NCBI GenBank assembly: GCA_051883395.1
Contig: JBJETQ010000011.1
Coordinates: 1-29,278 of the forward strand
Origin: HGM11368 sp051883395
GTDB lineage: Bacteria; Bacillota; Clostridia; Christensenellales; UBA3700
DNA length: 29,278 bases
Direction: 5' to 3'
Part shown: positions 22,380 through 29,278 of the stretch, one piece after another
How the letters are laid out: each line of letters opens with the position of its first letter
How positions within the stretch are numbered: the first letter of the stretch is position 1
Notes under the pieces: model-generated
The model's database searches: none
Told to the model about the DNA's origin: nothing
What the model saw: the letters and a program-made list of their open reading frames with translations, nothing else
Position numbers and translations under genes: made by a program

Positions 22380-24767
22380 TCAGTCCGTTCTCAATGCTAC
22401 TACCGCATCTCGCTTGGACGCCGAGTAAGAAGGAACGAGTCCCGCAAATATAGTCAACAGCGTGCTGACGAGTATAAGCAACAGCGCATGCCATGGCGAA
22501 AGCGAGCAGAGATTGGTAATGCCTGAGTTAGCCCCTATAATGAGATTGATAGGAATACTGAGAATATAGGTAACCACCACACCGATAACGCCGGCAACGG
22601 CTCCAATGATAGTCGTTTCGGCATTGAACACGTTGAGAATATCCGACTTCCTTGCGCCCAGACTTCGCAGAATACCTATCTCTTTGGTACGCTCGACAAC
22701 GGATACGTAGGTGATTACGCCTATCATAACCGAGCTGACTAGCAACGAAACGGCAGCAAAGCAAATGAGCGCTATCGACACGGTATCTATCGTTGACCCC
22801 ATCATATCGGTAGCAAACTTTGACATGTCGGTATATTCCACCTTTTGACCTGTCCAACTGTCAAGATACTCGGTAACTTTTTGTTTGCCGTCAAAATCGC
22901 TAGGATATATGCTGATACTTACAGGCAATGCGCTGCCGCCGATTGCCAGCAAAATATCTTCCGCCTGGTCCTGCGTGATTGCGCTGCCCGTAAACACGCT
23001 CTTTGTCATATCGGCCTTTTGTGCCGCTACGATTTGAGAATCTAGACTGTTTTGCATCATATATTCCGTAAGCTCGTGGGTATAGCCTATTCCGGAAGAC
23101 AGCAAAGGCATGGTGTTTTCCGGTCTTGGTCTGATGATGCCCACTATCTCCAAATCTATTATGCCGTCGCTTCCGTTGAGATACATATCGGCTACGTTAT
23201 TGACTTTATAGATGCCTTCCGTTTCGTCATAATAGTAATATGTATCGTTGGTTACGAGTCTTAGTTTTACGTTAAGCACGTCGTCAAAAGAAATCTGTTT
23301 ATACGTCTGATAGTCCAGTCCCAGCGACGCAAGCAACGACTGATTGAGCTGATTAGCCTTGTCGACAATCAACACAACCTGATTTTTCTGAGTAGGGAAT
23401 TCGCCTTTGATAAGCTGGTATTGGCTGAGTACGTAGTCCTTGTCGCCTACCATTTCCTGCCAGTTGATATCAGGAGACTTTTCGCCCGTCATAGACCCCA
23501 TCATATTGGCTACGCTGGACACCTGAGCAACTTTGCCGTACTGTGCAGTTCCGCCGAAATAGCTCTTATTTATCTTTCCTATGACGTTCATATCTATTCC
23601 ATAGCTATAAATTATGCCGTCAACGTAGTTTTTATTTTCCAGTTGAGCCACGTAATCAATATAATCCTGCGTTATCTCGTTGCTCTTGTACAAATCTTTC
23701 ATGTTTGCCATTGGGTCGTATGGATATATAACTTCTTCGTCGGGATATTGCGGCTTGGAGTTGGTCGTCGTGCTGCCAGAAGACATCATCATTTCCATCA
23801 ACTTGCTGGTGTCGAAACTTTCCTTGGCTATCTGAATAGGATAACTTGCCAACACGGTCTTTTCCATATCGTTGATAAACATGTGCATACCGTTGGATAT
23901 GGCAAGCACCAACGCCACGCCTATTATGCCAATACTACCTGCCACGGACGTCATAATTGTTCTACCCTTTTTGGTGCGGAGATTGTTAAAAGACAGTTTC
24001 AGCGCCGTCAAAAAGCTCATCGACGTCTTTTTGAGTGCCTTCTTCTTTTCTTTTACACTCTTTTCTTCAGCTATTTCTATCGGCTCAGAGACGTAAGGGG
24101 CAGAATCGGACACTACTTCTCCGTCGTTGAGTCTGATAATTCTCGTGGCATACTTTTGCGCCAGTTCAGGATTGTGCGTAACCATTATCACCAGCTTATC
24201 TTTGGATATTTCTTTGAGAATATCCATAATCTGCACGCTGGTAGCGCTGTCCAATGCGCCGGTAGGCTCGTCGGCAAGTATTATATCAGGGTTATTGACT
24301 AGCGCTCTGGCAATAGACACTCTCTGCATCTGTCCGCCCGAGAGTTCGTTGGGACGCTTGTTTACCTTATCTTTCAAACCCACGTCTTCGAGCGCTTTCA
24401 TCGCTCTTTTCTTTCTTTCTTCCCGTCCCACGCCCGACAAAGTGAGTGCCATTTCTACGTTGGCTAGTATGGATATGTGGGATATAAGATTGTAACTTTG
24501 AAAAATAAAGCCGATGCGGATATTGCGGTATGCGTCCCAGTCCACGTCCTTAAACTTTTCGGTAGATACGCCGTTGATAATAAGGTCGCCTTCGGTATAT
24601 CTGTCTAGTCCGCCTATGATATTGAGCATAGTCGTCTTGCCACAACCCGATTGTCCCAGAACAGCCACAAACTCGCTCTCTCTAAAATCAATGCTGACCC
24701 CTTTGAGCGCATGAACGAGATTGTCGCCCTGTCCGTAATTTTTGACTATATTTTTTAGTTGAAGCAT
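22380..24767 (-). CDS. MacB-like ABC transporter, fused ATPase and permease
   Basis: A 795-residue fusion. The ATPase domain (~1-222) has Walker A GQSGCGKTT (38-46), Q-loop F-Q90, signature LSGGQMQR (142-149), Walker B LADEPTG (D166/E167) and switch H198. A charged linker (~228-250) leads to the permease: TM1 ~271-291, a large extracytoplasmic domain (~295-658), then TM2 ~662-688, TM3 ~718-742 and TM4 ~759-781. The FtsX signature ERTKEIGILRSLGARKSDI follows TM2. This is the type VII (MacB/LolCDE-like) layout, which moves substrates on the outer face rather than through the membrane. The extracytoplasmic domain has no recognised match. AGGAG precedes the ATG. No partner membrane-fusion protein is adjacent; the substrate is unknown. 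Confidence 0.9.
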   Translation of the reverse strand: MLQLKNIVKNYGQGDNLVHALKGVSIDFRESEFVAVLGQSGCGKTTMLNIIGGLDRYTEGDLIINGVSTEKFKDVDWDAYRNIRIGFIFQSYNLISHISILANVEMALTLSGVGREERKKRAMKALEDVGLKDKVNKRPNELSGGQMQRVSIARALVNNPDIILADEPTGALDSATSVQIMDILKEISKDKLVIMVTHNPELAQKYATRIIRLNDGEVVSDSAPYVSEPIEIAEEKSVKEKKKALKKTSMSFLTALKLSFNNLRTKKGRTIMTSVAGSIGIIGVALVLAISNGMHMFINDMEKTVLASYPIQIAKESFDTSKLMEMMMSSGSTTTNSKPQYPDEEVIYPYDPMANMKDLYKSNEITQDYIDYVAQLENKNYVDGIIYSYGIDMNVIGKINKSYFGGTAQYGKVAQVSSVANMMGSMTGEKSPDINWQEMVGDKDYVLSQYQLIKGEFPTQKNQVVLIVDKANQLNQSLLASLGLDYQTYKQISFDDVLNVKLRLVTNDTYYYYDETEGIYKVNNVADMYLNGSDGIIDLEIVGIIRPRPENTMPLLSSGIGYTHELTEYMMQNSLDSQIVAAQKADMTKSVFTGSAITQDQAEDILLAIGGSALPVSISIYPSDFDGKQKVTEYLDSWTGQKVEYTDMSKFATDMMGSTIDTVSIALICFAAVSLLVSSVMIGVITYVSVVERTKEIGILRSLGARKSDILNVFNAETTIIGAVAGVIGVVVTYILSIPINLIIGANSGITNLCSLSPWHALLLILVSTLLTIFAGLVPSYSASKRDAVVALRTD

Positions 24768-24802
24768 TTTGCTCTCCTAAGGCATACGCCGTTTTTTGAT
24801 TT

Positions 24803-24831
24803 ATTTTAGCATAAATAACAACGCCGTAAAA
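24803..24831 (-). promoter_or_regulatory. Extended -10 promoter candidate for the ABC transporter
   Basis: Minus strand: TTTTAC (24831-24826), 17-base spacer ending TGC, then TAAAAT (24808-24803), i.e. an extended -10. Copies of ACGCCGT lie on both sides, at 24786-24792 and 24821-24827. The -35 is poor. Confidence 0.45.
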
Positions 24832-25038
24832 CCCCTGCGAACAAAATTATTGCGCATTTACTAAACTTTTACATATTTTATCGTGTTTTATAAGATGTTT
24901 CGGTCGCTTATATTGCTGGCAAAACGTTACTTCTATTTGTGTTTAAAAAAATTTTTTATATCAAAAAAACCGATACAGGTGGGCAAAAATACGCTGATTT
25001 GTTTGTCAATACGTAAAAAAAAATATCAATCTCTAACT
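24832..25038. other. AT-rich intergenic stretch without a gene
   Basis: This stretch is rich in A- and T-tracts, including AAAAAAATTTTTT at 24945-24957, which could bend DNA. A 61-codon plus-strand frame here has no ribosome site and no recognisable protein. I see no RNA gene or riboswitch. Confidence 0.5.
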
Positions 25039-25066
25039 AAAAACTCCCCCGTCGGGGGAGTTTTTT
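25039..25066 (-). terminator. Terminator of the glycolytic operon, overlapping the last stop codon
   Basis: AAAAACTCCCCC (25039-25050) pairs with GGGGGAGTTTTT (25054-25065), a 12-bp stem with a three-base loop and T-run on either strand. Its distal arm touches the thioesterase stop codon (25067-25065). Confidence 0.85.
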
Positions 25067-25556
25067 AGCAATCAATTTCCGTTACGTCGTCGGGCAGATA
25101 AACGTCAAGCTGCTCGACCATATCGACGTCGGTAATTCTGGAAGGCGGCAATTTGACGTAAATTGCTTCTCCTTCCGCCAACAGCTGACCGTCCTTATCA
25201 AAAATCTCGCTTTTGGCAGTAAAGCCCCTTTTGTTGTTGCTGATAAGAGTACCTACACCCAAAAGTTGAACGTCATAAGGAACGGGTTTGCGGAATTTGA
25301 GTTTGAGAGTCGACGTAACCGCCAAAGTGTCCGGCTCATACGCCCATATTACTCTGCCAGCAAGCTCGTCGAGCATACAAGAAATCATACCGCCGTGCGC
25401 CCTGCCCGGATATGACTGATGAATCTCTTTGTACTCAAACAACGTGGCAACTCGCTTGTCTTCCAGTTCGTAAAACGGCGCTTTGAGCCCGCTTGGATTG
25501 TAGAGTCCGCATATTATGCACATTTTGCTGTTGTTTTGCTTTTTTACTACTTTCAT
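25065..25556 (-). CDS. PaaI-type hotdog thioesterase
   Basis: A 163-residue single hotdog-fold protein. The N-terminal CIICGLYNPSGLKAPF matches a PaaI-like subgroup that opens with CxxCGxxNPxGL. The core has SYPGRAHGGMISCMLDELAGRV (~49-70), the helix and active-site region of the fold, then VTSTLKLKFRKPVPYD. The likely activity is hydrolysis of acyl-CoA or a related thioester; the substrate cannot be read from sequence. It starts at ATGA overlapping the gpmI stop, with no ribosome site of its own, so it depends on gpmI translation. A later ATG (25523) also lacks a ribosome site. It is the last gene of the operon. Confidence 0.82.
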   Translation of the reverse strand: MKVVKKQNNSKMCIICGLYNPSGLKAPFYELEDKRVATLFEYKEIHQSYPGRAHGGMISCMLDELAGRVIWAYEPDTLAVTSTLKLKFRKPVPYDVQLLGVGTLISNNKRGFTAKSEIFDKDGQLLAEGEAIYVKLPPSRITDVDMVEQLDVYLPDDVTEIDC

Positions 25557-27085
25557 TTTATTATCAGACTCTTGCCCGTCATTTCGGCAGGAATTGCCAG
25601 CCCCATCATTTCAAGCATTGTAGGAGCGATATCGCACAGCTTTCCTTGTTCCAGACCTTTGATGTCGTCATTGCCAACTGCAATGAGCGGCACAGGATTG
25701 GTAGTATGCGCAGTAAACGGAGTTCCGTCAGGCTCAAACATATAGTCGCAGTTGCCATGGTCTGCGGTAATCAAAGCCTGACCGCCGACTTCCAGTATTG
25801 CGTCGACTACTTTCTTTACGCACTCGTCGGTAACTTCCACCGCCCTTACGGCTGCTTCCATAACGCCCGTATGTCCTACCATGTCGCAGTTGGCATAGTT
25901 GAGAATCATTACGTCGTATTTGCCCGACTTGATAACTTCCACAGCCTTGTCGCATACTTCGTAAGCACTCATTTCCGGCTTCATATCGAAAGTTGCTATC
26001 TTTGGAGAATCAATGAGAATTCTGTCTTCCCCCGGATTTGCAGCTTCTACTCCGCCGTTGAAAAAGAAGGTTACGTGAGCGTACTTCTGAGTTTCGGCAA
26101 TACGGAATTGTCTGAGTCCTTGTTTTGACAGATATTCTCCCAAAGTATTGGTATAGGTCTCAGGTCTGTATGCCACGCCCAGTCTGTCGTTGAAAGTAAC
26201 GTCGTATTGAGTAAACGACACAAAGTTTGGCGCAAGAAAACCTTTGGCTCTCTTAAATCCCTTGAAGTCTTCGTAAATAAACGAACGAGTGATTTGTCTT
26301 GCTCGGTCAGGACGGAAGTTGAAAAATATAATTCCGTCTCCACGGCTTATCGTAGCTAGCGGATTGCCGTTTTTTGTGATGACGGTAGGCAATACAAACT
26401 CGTCGGTAACGCCGTTGTCATAGCTGTTTTGCATAGCTTCGACAGGGTCGGTCTCCGCCACGCCTTCACCGTCTACCATTGCTCTGTACGCCTTGTCCAC
26501 TCTCTCCCAGATATTGTCTCTGTCCATAGCGTAAAAACGTCCGTTGATAGTGGCAATCTCGCCAAAGCCGAGTTCTTTGGTATAAGCGACCAGCTTTTCG
26601 ATATATTCCTTGCCGCTGGTAGGCGGAACGTCTCTGCCGTCCATAAAACAATGGATATATACGTTGTCAAGCCCCCTCATCTTAGCCATTTTGATAGCTG
26701 CAAACAAATGCTCAATGTGCGAGTGAACGCCACCGTCGGATACAAGTCCCATAATGTGGAGCTTTCTGCCGTTGTTTTTGGTCTTGTCCATAACTTCAAC
26801 CAACGCTTTGTTGTCAAAGAAGTCGCCGTCGTCGATTGCTTTGGATATACGGGTCAGTTCCTGATATATGATTCTGCCTGCGCCTATGTTGAGATGTCCT
26901 ACTTCGCTGTTGCCCATCTGACCTTCGGGCAGTCCCACCGCCAGGCCGCTGGCATTGAGCGACGTGAAAGGATACTTCTTTATCATTTTGCTGACGTTAG
27001 GAGAAGTAGTTGGTGATATTGCATTGTTGGCTGCCGGTTCTCTCAAACCGTAGCCGTCCATAATTATAAGTCCTGTAAATTTCAT
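25553..27085 (-). CDS. gpmI: 2,3-bisphosphoglycerate-independent phosphoglycerate mutase
   Basis: A 510-residue alkaline-phosphatase-superfamily enzyme, the normal length for GpmI. It interconverts 3- and 2-phosphoglycerate with Mn ions. The metal Asp D10 lies in LIIMDGYG and the phosphorylated Ser S60 in GQMGNSEVGHLNIGAGR. Also visible: GLVSDGGVHSHIEHLFA, CFMDGRDVPPTSG, FNFRPDRARQ, and the second metal cluster NYANCDMVGHTG and ITADHGNCD. The start at 27085 is chosen for AAAGGA five bases upstream, rather than a TTG five codons earlier. It lies downstream of tpiA in the same direction, with a small hairpin between them. Confidence 0.96.
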   Translation of the reverse strand: MKFTGLIIMDGYGLREPAANNAISPTTSPNVSKMIKKYPFTSLNASGLAVGLPEGQMGNSEVGHLNIGAGRIIYQELTRISKAIDDGDFFDNKALVEVMDKTKNNGRKLHIMGLVSDGGVHSHIEHLFAAIKMAKMRGLDNVYIHCFMDGRDVPPTSGKEYIEKLVAYTKELGFGEIATINGRFYAMDRDNIWERVDKAYRAMVDGEGVAETDPVEAMQNSYDNGVTDEFVLPTVITKNGNPLATISRGDGIIFFNFRPDRARQITRSFIYEDFKGFKRAKGFLAPNFVSFTQYDVTFNDRLGVAYRPETYTNTLGEYLSKQGLRQFRIAETQKYAHVTFFFNGGVEAANPGEDRILIDSPKIATFDMKPEMSAYEVCDKAVEVIKSGKYDVMILNYANCDMVGHTGVMEAAVRAVEVTDECVKKVVDAILEVGGQALITADHGNCDYMFEPDGTPFTAHTTNPVPLIAVGNDDIKGLEQGKLCDIAPTMLEMMGLAIPAEMTGKSLIIK

Positions 27086-27098
27086 GTTTTCCTTTGAC

Positions 27099-27123
27099 AA
27101 AGCCTTGATAAATTCAAGGCTTT
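27099..27123 (-). terminator. Hairpin between tpiA and gpmI (weak terminator or processing site)
   Basis: AAAGCCTTG (27099-27107) pairs with CAAGGCTTT (27115-27123) with a seven-base loop. On the minus strand it ends in CTTTG immediately before the gpmI ribosome site AAAGGA. The T-run is too short for a strong terminator; attenuation, an RNA stability element or RNase processing are possible. Confidence 0.45.
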
Positions 27124-27154
27124 CGTAGATTTTATTATTTTACTTGTCGGCTTC

Positions 27155-27904
27155 TTAGTATTTTACAACCTGAGAAAAGTCTACTGCTTTGAGTGATGCT
27201 CCGCCGATAAGGCCGCCGTCTATCTGTGGCATTGCCATAAGGTCAGACGCATTCTTAGGGTTCATAGAGCCGCCGTATTGAATACGAACTTTGTTCTCTG
27301 CACAGTCTTTGCAATACAAATCAGCCATCTTGTTGCGGATAATGGCAATAGTATCGTTGGCTTCTTCTTTGGTAGCCGTCTTGCCTGTGCCGATTGCCCA
27401 TACAGGCTCGTATGCAATGACGATATTTTCAAGTTGGTCGGCAGTAATATCCTGGAATGCTCCTACCGTCTGTCTTACCAACACTTCTTCCACTTTGCCG
27501 CTTTCTCTTTCTTCAAGAGTCTCTCCCACACAGATAATTGGTTTGAGTCCGGCAGCAAGAGCAGCTTTGACTCTTGCGTTGACGGTTGCGTCGGTCTCGC
27601 CGAAGTATTGTCTTCTTTCGCTGTGTCCGATAATAACGTATTCTACGCCGAGTTCAACGAGCATTTTTGCGCTTATTTCACCCGTAAAAGCACCTTTTTC
27701 TGCCCAATGCACGTTTTCTGCGCCAACTTTGATGTTGGTACCCTTGGTCATCTCGACTGCGGTGGCAAGGTCGGTGTAAGGGGTGCAGATTACTACTTCT
27801 GCCTCAGCGTCCGCAACGAGCGGAATAAGGTCGGTTATCAATGCCTTGGTGTCGGCAATGGTGTTGTTCATTTTCCAGTTTCCTGCAATAATAGGTCTTC
27901 TCAT
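27155..27904 (-). CDS. tpiA: Triosephosphate isomerase
   Basis: A 249-residue TIM barrel of standard length, interconverting dihydroxyacetone phosphate and glyceraldehyde 3-phosphate. Catalytic residues are present: N9 and K11 in GNWKMN, H94 in IIGHSERR, and E166 in AYEPVWAIGTGKTA, which runs into loop 6. YGGSMNPKNA and GGLIGGASL form the phosphate site near the end. AGAGGT precedes the ATG. It sits between pgk (with one small gene in between) and gpmI, the usual glycolytic order of Firmicutes. Confidence 0.97.
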   Translation of the reverse strand: MRRPIIAGNWKMNNTIADTKALITDLIPLVADAEAEVVICTPYTDLATAVEMTKGTNIKVGAENVHWAEKGAFTGEISAKMLVELGVEYVIIGHSERRQYFGETDATVNARVKAALAAGLKPIICVGETLEERESGKVEEVLVRQTVGAFQDITADQLENIVIAYEPVWAIGTGKTATKEEANDTIAIIRNKMADLYCKDCAENKVRIQYGGSMNPKNASDLMAMPQIDGGLIGGASLKAVDFSQVVKY

Positions 27905-27918
27905 TTTTTACCTCTTTT

Positions 27919-28350
27919 CTATTTAGTTTGGTGCAAGGTAATGCTTGCAATCATGTTTTTGTTGACAAAGTAGGTGGCTTTTATACTACCGTCCTTTGCG
28001 TATTTGTTGACCACGATAAAATCGCCGTCAATCTCGTCTACCGTTCCTTCTACGATATCGTCTATCGTTGAGACGGTTACTTTTTGTCCCATAATTCTTT
28101 CAAAGATTCCGCTTTCCATAGTTTTGTCTCCTTGCAAATAGTTGCGATAATAAAACGCTGCTTTCCTTTTTCTCCTGATTTGCCCCAACAAAAAGCAAAA
28201 TATACAGATTGGAAACAAGTAAACGAACGGACTGATATAGTCGGGTCTGTATTGAAAGGCACTCGTAATTAGTTTTACAACGCATGCAAATGCCAACAAT
28301 ACCGCCGCACAAACCAGTAGGTCGTTGAAAACTCTCTTGGTCAGTTTCAT
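27919..28350 (-). CDS. Membrane-anchored protein with small Sm-like C-terminal domain; internal start likely
   Basis: A 143-residue frame between pgk and tpiA. Residues 1-77 are basic with two membrane segments (~9-30 and ~41-57). Residues 78-143 form a compact beta-rich unit (GQKVTVSTIDDIVEGTVDEI ... NKNMIASITL) like the small DUF6897-type proteins of Clostridia. The ATG at 28350 has no ribosome site and lies three bases after the pgk stop. The in-frame ATG at 28119 has AAGGAG eight bases upstream and would yield just the 66-residue domain. Either the gene makes two products or the upstream part is a recent fusion. The function is unknown. Confidence 0.65.
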   Translation of the reverse strand: MKLTKRVFNDLLVCAAVLLAFACVVKLITSAFQYRPDYISPFVYLFPICIFCFLLGQIRRKRKAAFYYRNYLQGDKTMESGIFERIMGQKVTVSTIDDIVEGTVDEIDGDFIVVNKYAKDGSIKATYFVNKNMIASITLHQTK

Positions 28351-28353
28351 CTA

Positions 28354-29278
28354 TTAGTCTTTGTCGTTGAGACAAGCGATACCAGGGAGAATTTTACCTT
28401 CAAAGAGTTCCAGAGACGCTCCGCCGCCAGTAGAGATGTGTGTCATCTTGTCTGCAAAGCCGAGTTGTGCAACTGCCGCTGCGCTGTCGCCGCCACCGAT
28501 AATTGTGGTTGCGTCGGTTGCTTCTGCCAAAGACTTGGCAACCGCAATAGTACCTGCCGCAAGAATTGGGTTTTCGAATACGCCCATAGGTCCGTTCCAG
28601 ATGACAGTCTTGGCGTTCTTTACTGCGTCGGCAAAGAGAGCCTGAGTTTTGGTACCGATGTCAAGGCCCATTCTGTCGTCAGGAATATTCATACTGTCGA
28701 CGTTCTCGATAGCGATAGGTGCGTCGATAGGGTCAGGGAATCCTGCCGCAACGGTGGAATCTACCGGCAACAAAATAGTCTTGCCGAGTTCTGCCGCCTT
28801 GGCGAGCATATCTTTGCAGTAATCGATTTTTTCATTGTCAACCAGCGACATTCCGACTTTTCCGCCCTTAGCTGCAAGGAAGGTATAAGCCATACCGCCA
28901 CCAATAACGAGCGTATCGCACTTGTTGAGCAAGTTGTCGATAACTTTGAGCTTGTCGGCAACCTTAGCACCGCCCAGGATAGCTACGAAAGGTCTCTCAG
29001 GCGCTTCGAGCGCTCTTGCCATAACGTTGAGTTCCTTTTCGATAAGGAAACCGCAAACCGCCGTCTTAACAAATCCGTATTCTACGATACCTGCGGTAGA
29101 AGCGTGGCTTCTGTGTGCGGTACCGAAAGCGTCGTTGACGTAAATGTCGGCATATTCAGCAAGTTCTTTGCAGAATGCTTCGTCTCTCTTTTCTTCTTCT
29201 GCATGGAAACGAAGATTTTCAAGCAATACGCACTCGCCTTCTTTGCAAGCTGCAACTTTTGCCTTAGCGTCATCGCCG
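28354..29278 (-). CDS. pgk: Phosphoglycerate kinase (partial, N-terminus outside window)
   Basis: The last ~307 residues of a protein normally near 395; the frame is open to the window's right edge, starting in codon 29277. It transfers phosphate between 1,3-bisphosphoglycerate and ADP. Visible parts: VLLENLRFHAEEEKRDEAF, YVNDAFGTAHRSHASTAG, the linker region FVAILGGAKVADKLKVIDNL, IGGGMAYTFLAAKG, and the nucleotide-binding C-domain with KTVIWNGPMGVFE and TIIGGGDSAAAVAQLG, ending HISTGGGASLELFEG. It leads the glycolytic operon in this window; gap is probably upstream, outside the window (inference). Confidence 0.96.
   Translation of the reverse strand, partial: GDDAKAKVAACKEGECVLLENLRFHAEEEKRDEAFCKELAEYADIYVNDAFGTAHRSHASTAGIVEYGFVKTAVCGFLIEKELNVMARALEAPERPFVAILGGAKVADKLKVIDNLLNKCDTLVIGGGMAYTFLAAKGGKVGMSLVDNEKIDYCKDMLAKAAELGKTILLPVDSTVAAGFPDPIDAPIAIENVDSMNIPDDRMGLDIGTKTQALFADAVKNAKTVIWNGPMGVFENPILAAGTIAVAKSLAEATDATTIIGGGDSAAAVAQLGFADKMTHISTGGGASLELFEGKILPGIACLNDKD

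Noticed and set aside
24883..25068. A 61-codon plus-strand frame in the AT-rich gap before the ABC transporter.
   Set aside because: It has no ribosome site, a Lys/Phe/Ile composition expected from AT-rich DNA, and it ends inside the terminator.
27086..27100. TTG start for gpmI five codons upstream.
   Set aside because: The ATG at 27085 has AAAGGA at the proper distance, and the family normally begins a few residues before the metal-binding Asp.
1..29278. Search for tRNA genes, CRISPR arrays, insertion sequences, phage genes or toxin-antitoxin pairs.
   Set aside because: None could be recognised by eye; intergenic gaps are short and accounted for by promoters, terminators, the T-box and small repeats.

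Overview
The window looks like chromosomal housekeeping DNA from an uncultured, endospore-lineage Clostridia-type Firmicute. The supporting evidence is the spmA/spmB pair at the left edge, a cysteine T-box leader, type III glutamine synthetase, the UPF0237/UPF0210 pair, consensus sigma-A style promoters, and AGGAG-type ribosome binding sites in front of most genes. I see no insertion sequence, prophage, CRISPR array, tRNA or rRNA.

Layout. 1-758 (+): end of spmA and complete spmB, overlapping by ATGA. 789-2179 (-): a two-gene operon for a zinc-ribbon membrane protein and a four-helix membrane protein, both unassigned. 2289-2501 (+): a small DUF378 membrane protein. 2526-2975 (-): a helical hypothetical. 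3064-7832 (+): a compact six-gene run of a hydrolase-fold protein with no nucleophilic serine, DUF951, signal peptidase I, an ACT-domain protein, UPF0210 and RlmB. It is driven by a promoter so close to the first ATG that the transcript should be leaderless. 8003-9897 (+): an OmpR-type response regulator and its histidine kinase. 9959-12856 (-): cysE-cysS-rsmI under a Cys T-box riboswitch with a perfect-consensus promoter. 13195-15984 (-): ychF-argS. 16252-17310 (-): an unassigned lipoprotein, divergent from plsY (17514-18179, +), which is also predicted leaderless. 18304-22236 (-): glnN followed by a shortened alaS. 22380-24767 (-): a MacB-like ABC transporter with ATPase and permease fused. 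25065-29278 (-): a glycolytic operon pgk (partial)-membrane/DUF6897-like gene-tpiA-gpmI-PaaI-type thioesterase.

Functionally, much of the window serves translation (argS, cysS, alaS, rlmB, rsmI, ychF), central carbon and nitrogen metabolism (pgk, tpiA, gpmI, glnN, cysE) and the envelope (plsY, lepB, lipoprotein, ABC transporter). The most notable signals are: the T-box whose specifier (UGC) and acceptor-pairing bases (UGGA) both point to tRNA-Cys; an AlaS that keeps its editing zinc site but lacks the C-terminal domain; two leaderless-looking genes; a hydrolase-fold protein with Arg where the nucleophile should be; a 12-bp palindrome recurring in three intergenic regions; and a gene in the glycolytic operon with a strong internal start site. 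I did not find a clearly novel multi-gene defence or mobile system.
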